Source of the DNA: Alteripontixanthobacter muriae
GTDB lineage: Bacteria > Pseudomonadota > Alphaproteobacteria > Sphingomonadales > Sphingomonadaceae
Direction of reading: 5' to 3'
Assembly: GCF_013336795.1 (NCBI RefSeq)
Contig: NZ_JAAFZT010000020.1
Location: 18,620 to 82,619 of the forward strand
DNA: 64,000 bases
In this document: one piece after another, positions 9,305 to 16,756 of the stretch
How positions within the stretch are numbered: the first letter of the stretch is position 1
Layout of the letters: each line of letters starts with the position of its first letter
The notes under the pieces: generated by a model
What the model was told of the DNA's origin: nothing
The model's input: the letters and a program-made list of their open reading frames with translations, nothing else
The model's database searches: none
Program-made: the position numbers and the translations under genes

Positions 9305-10087
9305 CTAGCGGCGGAAGGCGTGGATCAGGAATTCCACATTGCCTTCAGGGCCGGTGATGGGGCTTTCCACGATGCCGTTCACTTGCCAGCCGGATTGCAC
9401 GAGCCAATTGCGCACCTCGTCGCAGCAGCGCTGGTGCAGCACCGGATCTCGCACCACCCCGCCCTTGCCCACCTCCTCGCGGCCGACCTCGAACTGCGGC
9501 TTGATCAGCGCCACCAGATCGCAATGCGGTGCGGCGAGGCGCAGCGGCACTTCCAGCACCTTGGCCAGGCTGATGAAGGATGCATCGCAAACGACCCAAT
9601 CGCAGGGCGCACCGATCATCTGCGGTGTCAGGATGCGGGCGCTGGTCTGCTCCAGCACGGTGACGCGGCTATCCTGCCGCAATTTCCACGCCAGCTGGTT
9701 CGTGCCCGAATCGACGGCAAAGACCCGCTCCGCCCCCCGGCTGAGCAGGACATCGGTGAAGCCGCCGGTGGAACTGCCGATATCCATCGCCGTACCGCCA
9801 GCGGGGTTGAGCGCGAAATGATCGAGCGCGTGAGCCAGCTTGATGCCGCCACGGCTGACCCAGGGGTGATCGCGCCCGCGCACGTCCAGCGGCGCGTCGG
9901 CGGGCAATTGCTGACCGGGCTTCGCCAGCTTGGTCTCGCCGGTGAAGACCAGCCCCGCCATGATCAGCGCCTGCGCGCGGGTGCGGCTTTCGACGAGACC
10001 CCGGTCCACCAGCATCTGGTCGGCGCGCTGCTTGCCCTTGGCGGCAGGGCCACTGCGGCGGGGCGGAGAGGAATTGGGCTCGTTCAT
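9305..10087 (-). CDS. tlyA: TlyA family rRNA (cytidine-2'-O)-methyltransferase
   Basis: 260 aa. An N-terminal S4 RNA-binding domain (RADQMLVDRGLVESRTRAQA, residues 20-80) is followed by a FtsJ-like Rossmann methyltransferase with the SAM motif MDIGSSTGGFTDVLL. TlyA enzymes 2'-O-methylate cytidines of 16S and/or 23S rRNA; older annotations call it hemolysin A. The start MNEPNSSPP was chosen because upstream in-frame sequence is low-complexity and lacks homology. Confidence 0.9.
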   Translation of the reverse strand: MNEPNSSPPRRSGPAAKGKQRADQMLVDRGLVESRTRAQALIMAGLVFTGETKLAKPGQQLPADAPLDVRGRDHPWVSRGGIKLAHALDHFALNPAGGTAMDIGSSTGGFTDVLLSRGAERVFAVDSGTNQLAWKLRQDSRVTVLEQTSARILTPQMIGAPCDWVVCDASFISLAKVLEVPLRLAAPHCDLVALIKPQFEVGREEVGKGGVVRDPVLHQRCCDEVRNWLVQSGWQVNGIVESPITGPEGNVEFLIHAFRR

Positions 10088-10166
10088 GGACCCGAATGGC
10101 CCTAGCGCGCATTGTGAAAGGTGAAAACCGCCTGCATGAAGGCGATCAACAGAACAGGGAAACTCC

Positions 10167-10760
10167 ATGCCCGCCCCAATGCCCGCCGATATATCCGCCG
10201 CTCCTGCCAACAGCTTTCGCCGCTTCGCAAAACCTGCCGCAGCCGTGCTGACGCTTGCTCTTGCCTGCTGCAGCCCCGCGCCCGCGCCCCAGCCCACGCC
10301 TGCCCCGCCGCAGCGTCCTGCAACCGCGCCTCCGCCGCCGCCGATTGCGGTGCAATTGCCGACGCCGGAAAACTGGATGGACGCGGCGCGCACACCCGGA
10401 GACTGGGCGTATCGCGGTGGAGCCTCGCGCAGCGGCGCCTATTATGGCGAGCCGGGCCAAGGGGCTGTCTTCGCAATGCTGTGCGATCGTCCGACGCGGC
10501 AGGTCATCTTGTCCCGCGCCGGTCAGGCCACCGGCCCGGTGCCGGTGCGGATCCTGACCGAAACCGCCGAACGGATGGTCACCGCGCAGCCCGCCGCAGG
10601 CGCGACTCCGACGATCGAAGTCACGCTTCCCGCAGGCGACCGGCTGCTCGACGCCATGGCGCTGAGCAAGGGCCGTTTCGCGATCGGCGCGGCAGGTTTG
10701 CCGACGCTGTACCTGCCGAGCTGGCCCGAGGTGACCCGGGTGATCGAGGATTGCCGCTGA
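10167..10760 (+). CDS. Putative lipoprotein, function unknown
   Basis: 197 aa. The N-terminus has a charged stretch, then a hydrophobic run ending in LALACC, a plausible lipobox with the lipidated Cys near residue 34. A proline-rich linker (PAPAPQPTPAPPQRP) leads to a globular region of about 130 residues that contains two further Cys (AMLCDRP and the terminal EDCR), possibly a disulfide. RBS AGGGAAA precedes the ATG. No family recognised. Confidence 0.72.
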   Translation: MPAPMPADISAAPANSFRRFAKPAAAVLTLALACCSPAPAPQPTPAPPQRPATAPPPPPIAVQLPTPENWMDAARTPGDWAYRGGASRSGAYYGEPGQGAVFAMLCDRPTRQVILSRAGQATGPVPVRILTETAERMVTAQPAAGATPTIEVTLPAGDRLLDAMALSKGRFAIGAAGLPTLYLPSWPEVTRVIEDCR

Positions 10761-10887
10761 GGCTGTTGAAAAATTTCAGGCAGCGTCTTGCCTTTGCAGC
10801 AATTACGACTCACAAAGGGTGCAGGACAGGCGGTACACGCCGTCCCGGGCCGCGATGATACGCAAAGGCTCTTGGCTATACAGCGCG

Positions 10888-10901
10888 AAAGGAGGTGATC
10901 C
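10888..10901 (+). promoter_or_regulatory. Full-length Shine-Dalgarno, complementary to the whole 16S rRNA tail
   Basis: AAAGGAGGTGATCC is the exact complement of the last 14 nt expected at the 3' end of 16S rRNA. The core GGAGG is 7 nt from the ATG at 10903. Every other RBS I read in this window matches only 4-7 nt. Confidence 0.8.
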
Positions 10902-10902
10902 G

Positions 10903-10962
10903 ATGTCTCATGGTTCAGCAAGGGGGTCGGTACAGTTCCGCACGAGGCATTATCGCGTCTGA
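10903..10962 (+). CDS. 19-codon leader ORF upstream of ilvE
   Basis: Encodes MSHGSARGSVQFRTRHYRV. The ATG is placed ideally behind a 14-nt perfect anti-16S Shine-Dalgarno. The last codons and the TGA lie inside a perfect 21-nt palindrome (10950-10970), so a ribosome terminating here would melt that hairpin. The peptide is basic (four Arg, two His) and has no Leu or Ile, so it is not a classical branched-chain attenuator peptide. A possible extended -10 (TTGGCTATACAG) is centred near 10877. Translation is inferred from the RBS only; product function is unknown. Confidence 0.55.
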   Translation: MSHGSARGSVQFRTRHYRV

Positions 10963-10970
10963 CGCGATAA
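10950..10970 (+). repeat. Perfect palindrome / hairpin spanning the leader ORF stop codon
   Basis: TTATCGCGTC, a central T, then GACGCGATAA. As RNA it can form an 8-bp stem with a 5-nt loop holding the TGA. There is no T-run, so it does not look like a terminator. Confidence 0.75.
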
Positions 10971-11015
10971 AGGCATACGTGGGCGGCACTTCCGGCCGCT
11001 GACCATGCGAAGGGC

Positions 11016-11056
11016 GGTCCCCGGCAGTTGAGCCGGGGCCGCCCTTCTCATTTGTG
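11016..11056 (+). repeat. 41-bp hairpin direct repeat, copy 1
   Basis: Begins GGTCCCCGGC AGTTGA GCCGGGG and ends CTCATTTGTG. With the flanking GAAGGGC the stem extends to about 16 bp with one bulged base. It is identical to copy 2. Confidence 0.85.
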
Positions 11057-11069
11057 TGCTTCGGGGGCA

Positions 11070-11110
11070 GGTCCCCGGCAGTTGAGCCGGGGCCGCCCTT
11101 CTCATTTGTG
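11070..11110 (+). repeat. 41-bp hairpin direct repeat, copy 2
   Basis: Identical 41 bp, 54 bp after copy 1. Here the 5' flank lacks the GGGCGG arm, so the lower stem cannot form within this copy. Its 3' arm could instead pair with the 5' arm of copy 1, giving alternative folds. Confidence 0.85.
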
Positions 11111-11194
11111 CATATGCCCAGCTTGCAGAGACCACCTCTTGCATGCGCCCGCGCTGCGGATTACCCGCGCGGGCAGGAACCCACAGGAGCCAGC

Positions 11195-12295
11195 ATGGCC
11201 GACGCGCCTACACCCGAATTCACGACCCTTGCCCATCCCGCACCCGTCCCTGGCGAAACGAGGGACGAGGCGCTGGCCAATCCCGGCTTCGGAACGCTGT
11301 TCTCCGACCACATGACGGTAGTCGATTACGACGCCGACAAGGGCGGCTGGCATTCCGCGCAGGTCGGCCCGCGTGAACCGCTCAGCCTCGATCCCGCAAC
11401 GGCCGTTCTGCATTATGCGCAGGAAATCTTCGAAGGCATGAAAGCGTACAGGCAGGAGGACGGCGGCATCGCCCTGTTCCGCCCCGAACAGAACGCCCGG
11501 CGCTTCAACGAATCGGCCCGCCGCATGGCGATGCCCGAAGTGCCGGAGGAACTCTTCCTCGAAGCGGTCAAGCGGCAGGTTATGGCCGACCGCGAGTGGT
11601 TCCCCACCGTGGAAGGCGGTGCGTTATACCTGCGGCCCTTCATGTTCGCGTCCGAAGCGTTCCTGGGCGTTCGCCCCGCACGGCAGTACAAGTTCATCAC
11701 CATCGCCAGCCCGGTCGGCGGCTATTTCAAGTCGGGCGCTCCGGCGGTGTCGATCTGGGTCAGCCGCGACTATGTGCGCGCGGCGCGTGGCGGCACCGGC
11801 GCGGCCAAGACTGGCGGGAACTACGCCGCCAGCCTGGTTCCGCAAAGCGAGGCGACCGCCCGCGGGCACGACCAGGTCGTGTTCCTCGACGCCGTTGAGC
11901 GCAAGTGGATCGAGGAACTGGGCGGCATGAACTTGTTCTTCGTGATGAAGGACGGCAGCATCGTCACGCCCCCGCTGACCGGCACGATCCTGCCCGGGAT
12001 CACCCGCGACAGCCTGATCACCCTCGCCCGCGACGAAGGGCTGGACGTGCGCGAGGAACCCTATTCCATCGACCAATGGCGCGACGATGCGACCAGCGGG
12101 CGATTGGTCGAAACCATGGCCTGCGGCACGGCGGCGGTCGTCACTCCGGTCGGCAAGGTTGCCGGGCCCGAGGGCGAATTCACCATCGGCAGCGGCGGAC
12201 CGGGTCAGCTGACGCAGAAATTGCGCGACCGGCTGGTGGGCATTCAGCGCGGCACCCACCCTGACAATCACGGCTGGATCGTTCGGCTGGACTGA
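11195..12295 (+). CDS. ilvE: Branched-chain amino acid aminotransferase
   Basis: 366 aa, fold type IV PLP enzyme of the longer (eukaryote-like) BCAT group, catalysing the last step of Leu/Ile/Val synthesis and the first of their breakdown. HYAQEIFEGMKAYRQEDG and GGTGAAKTGGNYAASL, with the PLP lysine, are diagnostic. Late motif ETMACGTAAVVTPVG. The ATG at 11195 has AGGAG 5 nt upstream. It follows the unusual leader region described separately. Confidence 0.94.
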   Translation: MADAPTPEFTTLAHPAPVPGETRDEALANPGFGTLFSDHMTVVDYDADKGGWHSAQVGPREPLSLDPATAVLHYAQEIFEGMKAYRQEDGGIALFRPEQNARRFNESARRMAMPEVPEELFLEAVKRQVMADREWFPTVEGGALYLRPFMFASEAFLGVRPARQYKFITIASPVGGYFKSGAPAVSIWVSRDYVRAARGGTGAAKTGGNYAASLVPQSEATARGHDQVVFLDAVERKWIEELGGMNLFFVMKDGSIVTPPLTGTILPGITRDSLITLARDEGLDVREEPYSIDQWRDDATSGRLVETMACGTAAVVTPVGKVAGPEGEFTIGSGGPGQLTQKLRDRLVGIQRGTHPDNHGWIVRLD

Positions 12296-12323
12296 TCCGG
12301 CCGGGCGCCTGCCCCGCTGGCTC

Positions 12324-14396
12324 TTATCTCTCCGGCACCCGCGCTTCCAGTTCCGCCTTCCACACGGCGGCGACGGCGTCGCTGGGTGCCCGCCAGTCTG
12401 CACGGGGGCTGAGCGCCCCGCCCGACGATACTTTCGGCCCGTTCGGCAGCGCGCTGCGCTTGAACTGGCTGAACTCGAAGAATCGCCACAGGAATTTTTC
12501 CAGCCAGAAACGTATCGTCGCCAGATCGTAGGCATTCTTCGCCTCTTCCGGAAATTCTTCGGGCCATAGCCCCTGTTCCGCATCCTTCCATGCATGCAGC
12601 GCCAGGAAGGCGACCTTGCTGGGCCGCTGGCCGAAGCGGATGACGTGATGCAGGAAAAAGTCGTTGATCTCGTATGGTCCCACCGCGCCTTGCGTCGACT
12701 GGACCTCGCCATCCTCGCCCGCCGGGACGAGTTCGGGCGTGATCTCGGTGGCGAGAATATCTTCGAGAACGCTGTCCGTTTCGGGCCCGAACTGGTTGGT
12801 GCGGGTCACCCAGCGGATCAGATACTGGATCAGCGTCTTGGGCACGCCGGTATTCACGGCATAATGGCTCATCTGGTCGCCCACGCCATAGGTGCACCAG
12901 CCCAGCGCCAGTTCGGACAGGTCGCCCGTCCCGATGACGAAGCCCTTGTGGTGCCCGGCCAGCCGGAAGAGGTAATCGGTGCGCAGGCCCGCCTGCACGT
13001 TTTCGAAGGTCGTGTCATAGACCGGCTCGCCGCCTGCGAAGGGATGATCCATGTCCTGCAACATGCGGGTGGCGGCGGGGCGGATGTCGATTTCCTCCGC
13101 CGTGATGCCGAAGGCTTCCATCAGGCGCCAGGCATTGGTCTTGGTGCCCGCGCTCGTGCCGAACCCTGGCATGGTGTAGCCGCGGATCATCTTGCGATCC
13201 AAGCCCAGCCGGTCGACCGTGCGAGCCGCCACGATCAGCGCATGGGTGGAATCCAGCCCGCCCGAAACGCCGATGATCAGGCTTTTCGACCCGGTTGCTT
13301 CCAGTCTGCGGGACAGGCCGTCCACCTGGATATTGAACGCCTCGTAACAATCCTGATGCAGATCGGCGGGGTCGTTCGGCACGAAGGGGAAGCGGCGGAT
13401 CGGCCGGCGCAGGCCGATGTCCTTGTCCATGTTGCGGACAGAAAAGGCGACCGTACGGTATTCGGTTTCCGGCCTTCCCTGATGCTCGGCCGCATCGTTG
13501 AAGGTCTGCATCCGCATCCGGTCGCCGAGGATGCGGTCGGTGTCGAGGTCGCAGACGCAGAGTTCGGCATCGCGGCTGAACCGTTCGGATTCGGCCAGCA
13601 GATCGCCCAGTTCGTAGATGATGCCCTGCCCGTCGAAGGCCATGTCGGTCGTGCTTTCGCCATGTCCGGCGGCAGAATAGAGATAGGCGCAGACGGCGCG
13701 CGAGGATTGCGACCGGCACAGCATGTGCCGTTCGTCCGACTTGCCGATGGTGATGTTGGAAGCGGACAGATTGGCGATGATCGTCGCCCCCGCCAGTGCG
13801 GCGCGGGTGCTCGGCGGGTCAGGCGCCCAGAAATCCTCGCAGATCTCCACGCCCAGCACGAAGCCCGGCAGGTTCTCGGCGGCGAACAGCAGGTCGGTGC
13901 CGAAGGGAACCTCATGCTCGCCCGCGCGGATCGTGCGGCCCTGCATGTTGCGCCCATGCGCAAACCAGCGTTTTTCGTAGAATTCACGGTAATTCGGCAG
14001 ATAGCTTTTCGGCACCGCGCCGAGCAGGCGGCCATGCGCGATCGCCAGCGCGCAATTGTAAACCCGCCCGCCGTAACGCAGCGGTGCGCCGATCAGCAGC
14101 ATGGGCGACAGTTCGGCGCTCTGCCTGACGATCTCGTCAATAGCACCCTCGACCGCGTCTAGCAGGGCAGATTGCAGCACCAGATCGTCGAGGACATAGG
14201 ACGACAGGCACATTTCGGGATACAGCACGAGGTCGATATCGCATTCGTCCGCCCGTTCGGCTTCCGACAGGATGGCCTGCATGTTGAAGGCGACATCGGC
14301 GGTCCGCACTTGCGGCGTACTGGTGGCGACCCGCACGAATCCGTGCCGATGCATCTGGTAAAACTGGTCACGAAGCGGAAACGGATTGTCGGACAA
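12324..14396 (-). CDS. nadE: Glutamine-dependent NAD+ synthase
   Basis: 690 aa two-domain enzyme making NAD from deamido-NAD with glutamine. The N-terminal nitrilase-type glutaminase has its triad in YPEMCLS (E61), VPKSYLPNYREFYE (K130) and VEICEDFW (C186). The C-terminal synthetase has the PP-loop GVSGGLDSTHAL near residue 370. This long form resembles the mycobacterial enzyme. The start appears to be TTG, with GAGGGG about 8 nt upstream; an ATG at codon 15 has no RBS. Confidence 0.94.
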   Translation of the reverse strand: MSDNPFPLRDQFYQMHRHGFVRVATSTPQVRTADVAFNMQAILSEAERADECDIDLVLYPEMCLSSYVLDDLVLQSALLDAVEGAIDEIVRQSAELSPMLLIGAPLRYGGRVYNCALAIAHGRLLGAVPKSYLPNYREFYEKRWFAHGRNMQGRTIRAGEHEVPFGTDLLFAAENLPGFVLGVEICEDFWAPDPPSTRAALAGATIIANLSASNITIGKSDERHMLCRSQSSRAVCAYLYSAAGHGESTTDMAFDGQGIIYELGDLLAESERFSRDAELCVCDLDTDRILGDRMRMQTFNDAAEHQGRPETEYRTVAFSVRNMDKDIGLRRPIRRFPFVPNDPADLHQDCYEAFNIQVDGLSRRLEATGSKSLIIGVSGGLDSTHALIVAARTVDRLGLDRKMIRGYTMPGFGTSAGTKTNAWRLMEAFGITAEEIDIRPAATRMLQDMDHPFAGGEPVYDTTFENVQAGLRTDYLFRLAGHHKGFVIGTGDLSELALGWCTYGVGDQMSHYAVNTGVPKTLIQYLIRWVTRTNQFGPETDSVLEDILATEITPELVPAGEDGEVQSTQGAVGPYEINDFFLHHVIRFGQRPSKVAFLALHAWKDAEQGLWPEEFPEEAKNAYDLATIRFWLEKFLWRFFEFSQFKRSALPNGPKVSSGGALSPRADWRAPSDAVAAVWKAELEARVPER

Positions 14397-14475
14397 GCTT
14401 GGGCCCCCTCGGGTGTTTTTCTAGCGTTTGCGGCCGGCAGGGCGCGCAGATGCGGCACCCTCACCTAGCCTTCGA

Positions 14476-15489
14476 TCAGGCTGCCAGCAAATCCTCCGCA
14501 GCCGGTGCGTTTTCCAGATGCGCGATCAGCCCGCGTTCGGCGCGGGTCAGCCATTTGGTGCTGCGCGGCAGTTCCAGCGTCTCGTGCCATTCCTCCTGCC
14601 GCTCGATGAGTTCGAAGATTGCCGGATGGATGTAACTGCGGCGGGTAACCGCGGGCGTATTGCCAAGCTTTTCAGCCACAGCATCCAGCAGCACCTTGAT
14701 CGTCAGCCGCTCCTTGGCCGTCGCCAGCATTTCGAATGCCATGACGCTGGCGTGCCAGGTGCGGAAATTCTTGGCGGTGAAATGTTCGCCCATCGTTTCG
14801 CACAGGAAAGTGTTTACCTGGCCCGAACACACCGCGTGCAACTCGCCATCGTCATCGACATATTGGAACAGGTTCTGCCCCGGCAGATCTTCCATGCGGC
14901 GGACCATCTTCGCCAGCGCGCCGTCGGTCAGCGAAACCTCGCGCTGCTTGCCGGACTTGCCCTTGTAGCGCAGGCGCAGCGTCTTGCCGGTGATCTCGGC
15001 GTGGCGGGCGCGCAGCGTCGTCGCGCCGAAGCTCTTGTTCCGCTTCGCATAGCTTTCGTTACCGATCCGGATCGCGCCGAGATCGAGCAGTCGGACCACG
15101 CTGGCGAGCGCACGATCCCGCGTCAACTCGCCTCCAGCCAACTCGTCATCCACCCGCTTGCGCACCAGCGGCAGCAGATTGCCGAAAACCAGGCAGCCGT
15201 CGAATTTCTCGCCCTCACGCCAGGTGCGGAAATCGGGGTGATAGCGATATTGCTTGCGTCCTTTGACATCGACCCCGGTGGCGAGGATGTGGCCATTCGG
15301 CGCGGGGCAATACCACGCATCCTCATAGGCGGGCGGCAGCGCGATCGCGTTCAGGCGCTCACGCTCCGCCTTGTCGGTGATGAGCGCGCCGGTGACGTCG
15401 TAATAGGACCAGCCCTTGCCCGAACGCTTGCGCGAGAGGCCGGGCAGTTCGTCGTCGACGAAGATGAGTTTGGGAGGTTTGCTGGCCAT
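14476..15489 (-). CDS. DNA topoisomerase IB (poxvirus-like)
   Basis: 337 aa from MASKPPK. Relaxes supercoils by a 3'-phosphotyrosyl intermediate. Catalytic residues of the tyrosine-recombinase-like fold are visible: R141 (AIRIGNESYAKRNKSFGATTL), K176 (RYKGKSGK), R243 (FRTWHAS) and nucleophile Y286 (TRRSYIHP). This short class is found in many alphaproteobacteria. It is probably monocistronic; nadE lies downstream on the other side of a short gap. Confidence 0.93.
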   Translation of the reverse strand: MASKPPKLIFVDDELPGLSRKRSGKGWSYYDVTGALITDKAERERLNAIALPPAYEDAWYCPAPNGHILATGVDVKGRKQYRYHPDFRTWREGEKFDGCLVFGNLLPLVRKRVDDELAGGELTRDRALASVVRLLDLGAIRIGNESYAKRNKSFGATTLRARHAEITGKTLRLRYKGKSGKQREVSLTDGALAKMVRRMEDLPGQNLFQYVDDDGELHAVCSGQVNTFLCETMGEHFTAKNFRTWHASVMAFEMLATAKERLTIKVLLDAVAEKLGNTPAVTRRSYIHPAIFELIERQEEWHETLELPRSTKWLTRAERGLIAHLENAPAAEDLLAA

Positions 15490-15635
15490 CGTCTGCTGAA
15501 AACGCGCAAAAGGCAAAACGGCTCCCGGCATCTTCTCGCATCAGATCGATCGGCACGCGGTGCCTTGCGGAACATCGGGGCCGCAGCCAGATTGGGAGGG
15601 AAACAGCGCTTCAACGACAAGGAAAATTTCATCTC

Positions 15636-16484
15636 ATGGCAGACACCTACACCCCGCCCAAGGTCTGGACCCACGACGCCGAGAATGGCGGCAAATTCGC
15701 CAACATCAACCGGCCAACCTCCGGCGCACGCGAGGACAAGGTGCTGCCTGCGGGCGAGCACCCATTCCAGCTCTACTCGCTGGCGACGCCCAATGGGGTG
15801 AAAGCCTCGATCATGCTGGAGGAGCTACTGGAGGCAGGCTGTCCGGCAGATTACGATGCCTATACGATCAACATCGGCGAAGGGGAGCAGTTCTCCTCCG
15901 GCTTTGTCGACATCAATCCCAATTCCAAGATTCCCGCGCTGGTCGATCGCAGCGAAGACAAGCCGATCCGCATCTTCGAAAGCGGCGCGATCCTGCTGTA
16001 TCTGTCGGAGAAGTTCGGCAAGTTCGCCAATCCGACGCCCGCGGGCCGGGCAGAGATGCTGAGCTGGCTGTTCTGGCAGATCGGCAGCGCGCCCTTCATC
16101 GGCGGCGGGTTCGGCCATTTCTATGCCTATGCGCCGGAGAAGTTCGAATATCCGATCAACCGCTACGCCATGGAAACAAAGCGCCTGTTCGACGTGGCCG
16201 ACAAGCGGCTGCAGGAAAGCGAATATCTGGCGGGCGACGATTACACCATCGCCGACATTGCCGCCTTCGCCTGGCTTGCGCCTTTCACCAGCGGCACGAT
16301 CTACGAAGACGCGCGGACGTTCCTGTCGATCGACCAATATGAGGCGGTGGGCCGCTGGGCCAAGACGATCGCCGACCGCCCTGCGGTAAAGCGCGGCCGC
16401 ATTGTCAACAAGACCTGGGGCGAGGACGACGAGCAATTGCGCGAACGCCACGCCGCGTCGGATTTCGACGGCAAGGCGATCTGA
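15636..16484 (+). CDS. yghU: YghU-type glutathione-dependent disulfide-bond oxidoreductase (GST family)
   Basis: 282 aa. An N-terminal extension precedes a thioredoxin-fold GST domain (FQLYSLATPNGVKASIMLEEL, with the glutathione-binding FESGAILLYLSEKFG) and a helical C-terminal domain. E. coli YghU/YfcG proteins reduce disulfides with two bound glutathiones. RBS AAGGA precedes the ATG. A weak GC hairpin with a T-rich tail near 16502-16545 may end transcription before the tRNA gene. Confidence 0.88.
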   Translation: MADTYTPPKVWTHDAENGGKFANINRPTSGAREDKVLPAGEHPFQLYSLATPNGVKASIMLEELLEAGCPADYDAYTINIGEGEQFSSGFVDINPNSKIPALVDRSEDKPIRIFESGAILLYLSEKFGKFANPTPAGRAEMLSWLFWQIGSAPFIGGGFGHFYAYAPEKFEYPINRYAMETKRLFDVADKRLQESEYLAGDDYTIADIAAFAWLAPFTSGTIYEDARTFLSIDQYEAVGRWAKTIADRPAVKRGRIVNKTWGEDDEQLRERHAASDFDGKAI

Positions 16485-16583
16485 ACTGCATCGCCGAAAG
16501 AGGGGCGTCGGCAGAGCGGAATTTCCCGCCCCTGCCCCCTTTTCATATCCGGTGAGCGCGCTATAGGGGCGCCTTGCATCTGC

Positions 16584-16658
16584 TGGGGCGTGGCCAAGTG
16601 GTAAGGCAGCGGCTTTTGGTGCCGCCATTCGCAGGTTCGATCCCTGCCGCCCCAGCCA
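16584..16658 (+). tRNA. tRNA-Gln (anticodon TTG)
   Basis: Full cloverleaf: acceptor TGGGGCG pairs with CGCCCCA; D-arm GCC/GGC; anticodon stem GCGGC/GCCGC with loop TTTTGGT; T-stem GCAGG/CCTGC with TTCGATC loop; discriminator G and encoded CCA. A TATAGG box lies about 20 bp upstream. Confidence 0.96.
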
Positions 16659-16683
16659 TTCGCATTGCAGTTCGCAGGACATG

Positions 16684-16717
16684 AAAAGGGGCCGAAGCGT
16701 GTTGCTCCGCCCCCCCC
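16684..16717 (-). terminator. Rho-independent terminator of the adhesin gene
   Basis: On the minus strand, a stem of GGGGC-GGAGC over GCTTC-GGCCCC with loop AACAC is followed by TTTT. It lies about 40 nt after the adhesin stop. Confidence 0.7.
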
Positions 16718-16756
16718 TTCCTGGTCCTCAGGAATTGTTGCCCGGTAAACCGGTGT

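Larger units (their letters stand above)
10880..11194 (+). promoter_or_regulatory. Structured leader region before ilvE
   Basis: The 434 bp between the lipoprotein stop and the ilvE ATG hold several features: a possible promoter near 10865-10882, the strong RBS and leader ORF, the stop-codon palindrome, a small hairpin (GCGGC/GCCGC, 10983-10999), two 41-bp hairpin repeats (11016 and 11070), and an 8-bp hairpin GCCCGCGC/GCGCGGGC (11147-11174). The last hairpin ends 21 nt before the ilvE start. The layout suggests control of ilvE by RNA structure, or a separate small transcript; neither is shown. Confidence 0.5.

Noticed and set aside
10888-10901. Possible antisense fragment of a 16S rRNA gene
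   Set aside because: The match to the 16S 3' end stops after 14 nt; the next bases are not those of 16S, and they form a well-placed start codon instead.
10903-10962. Classical ilv attenuator leader peptide
   Set aside because: The peptide has no Leu or Ile and only two Val, and the following hairpins lack a proper T-run, so the standard mechanism does not fit.
11016-11110. CRISPR-like repeat pair
   Set aside because: Only two copies, a 13-bp gap instead of a spacer, each copy is a long hairpin, and no cas gene is present.
12594-14162. Open frame of 522 codons on the plus strand
   Set aside because: Antisense to nadE; no recognisable protein features.
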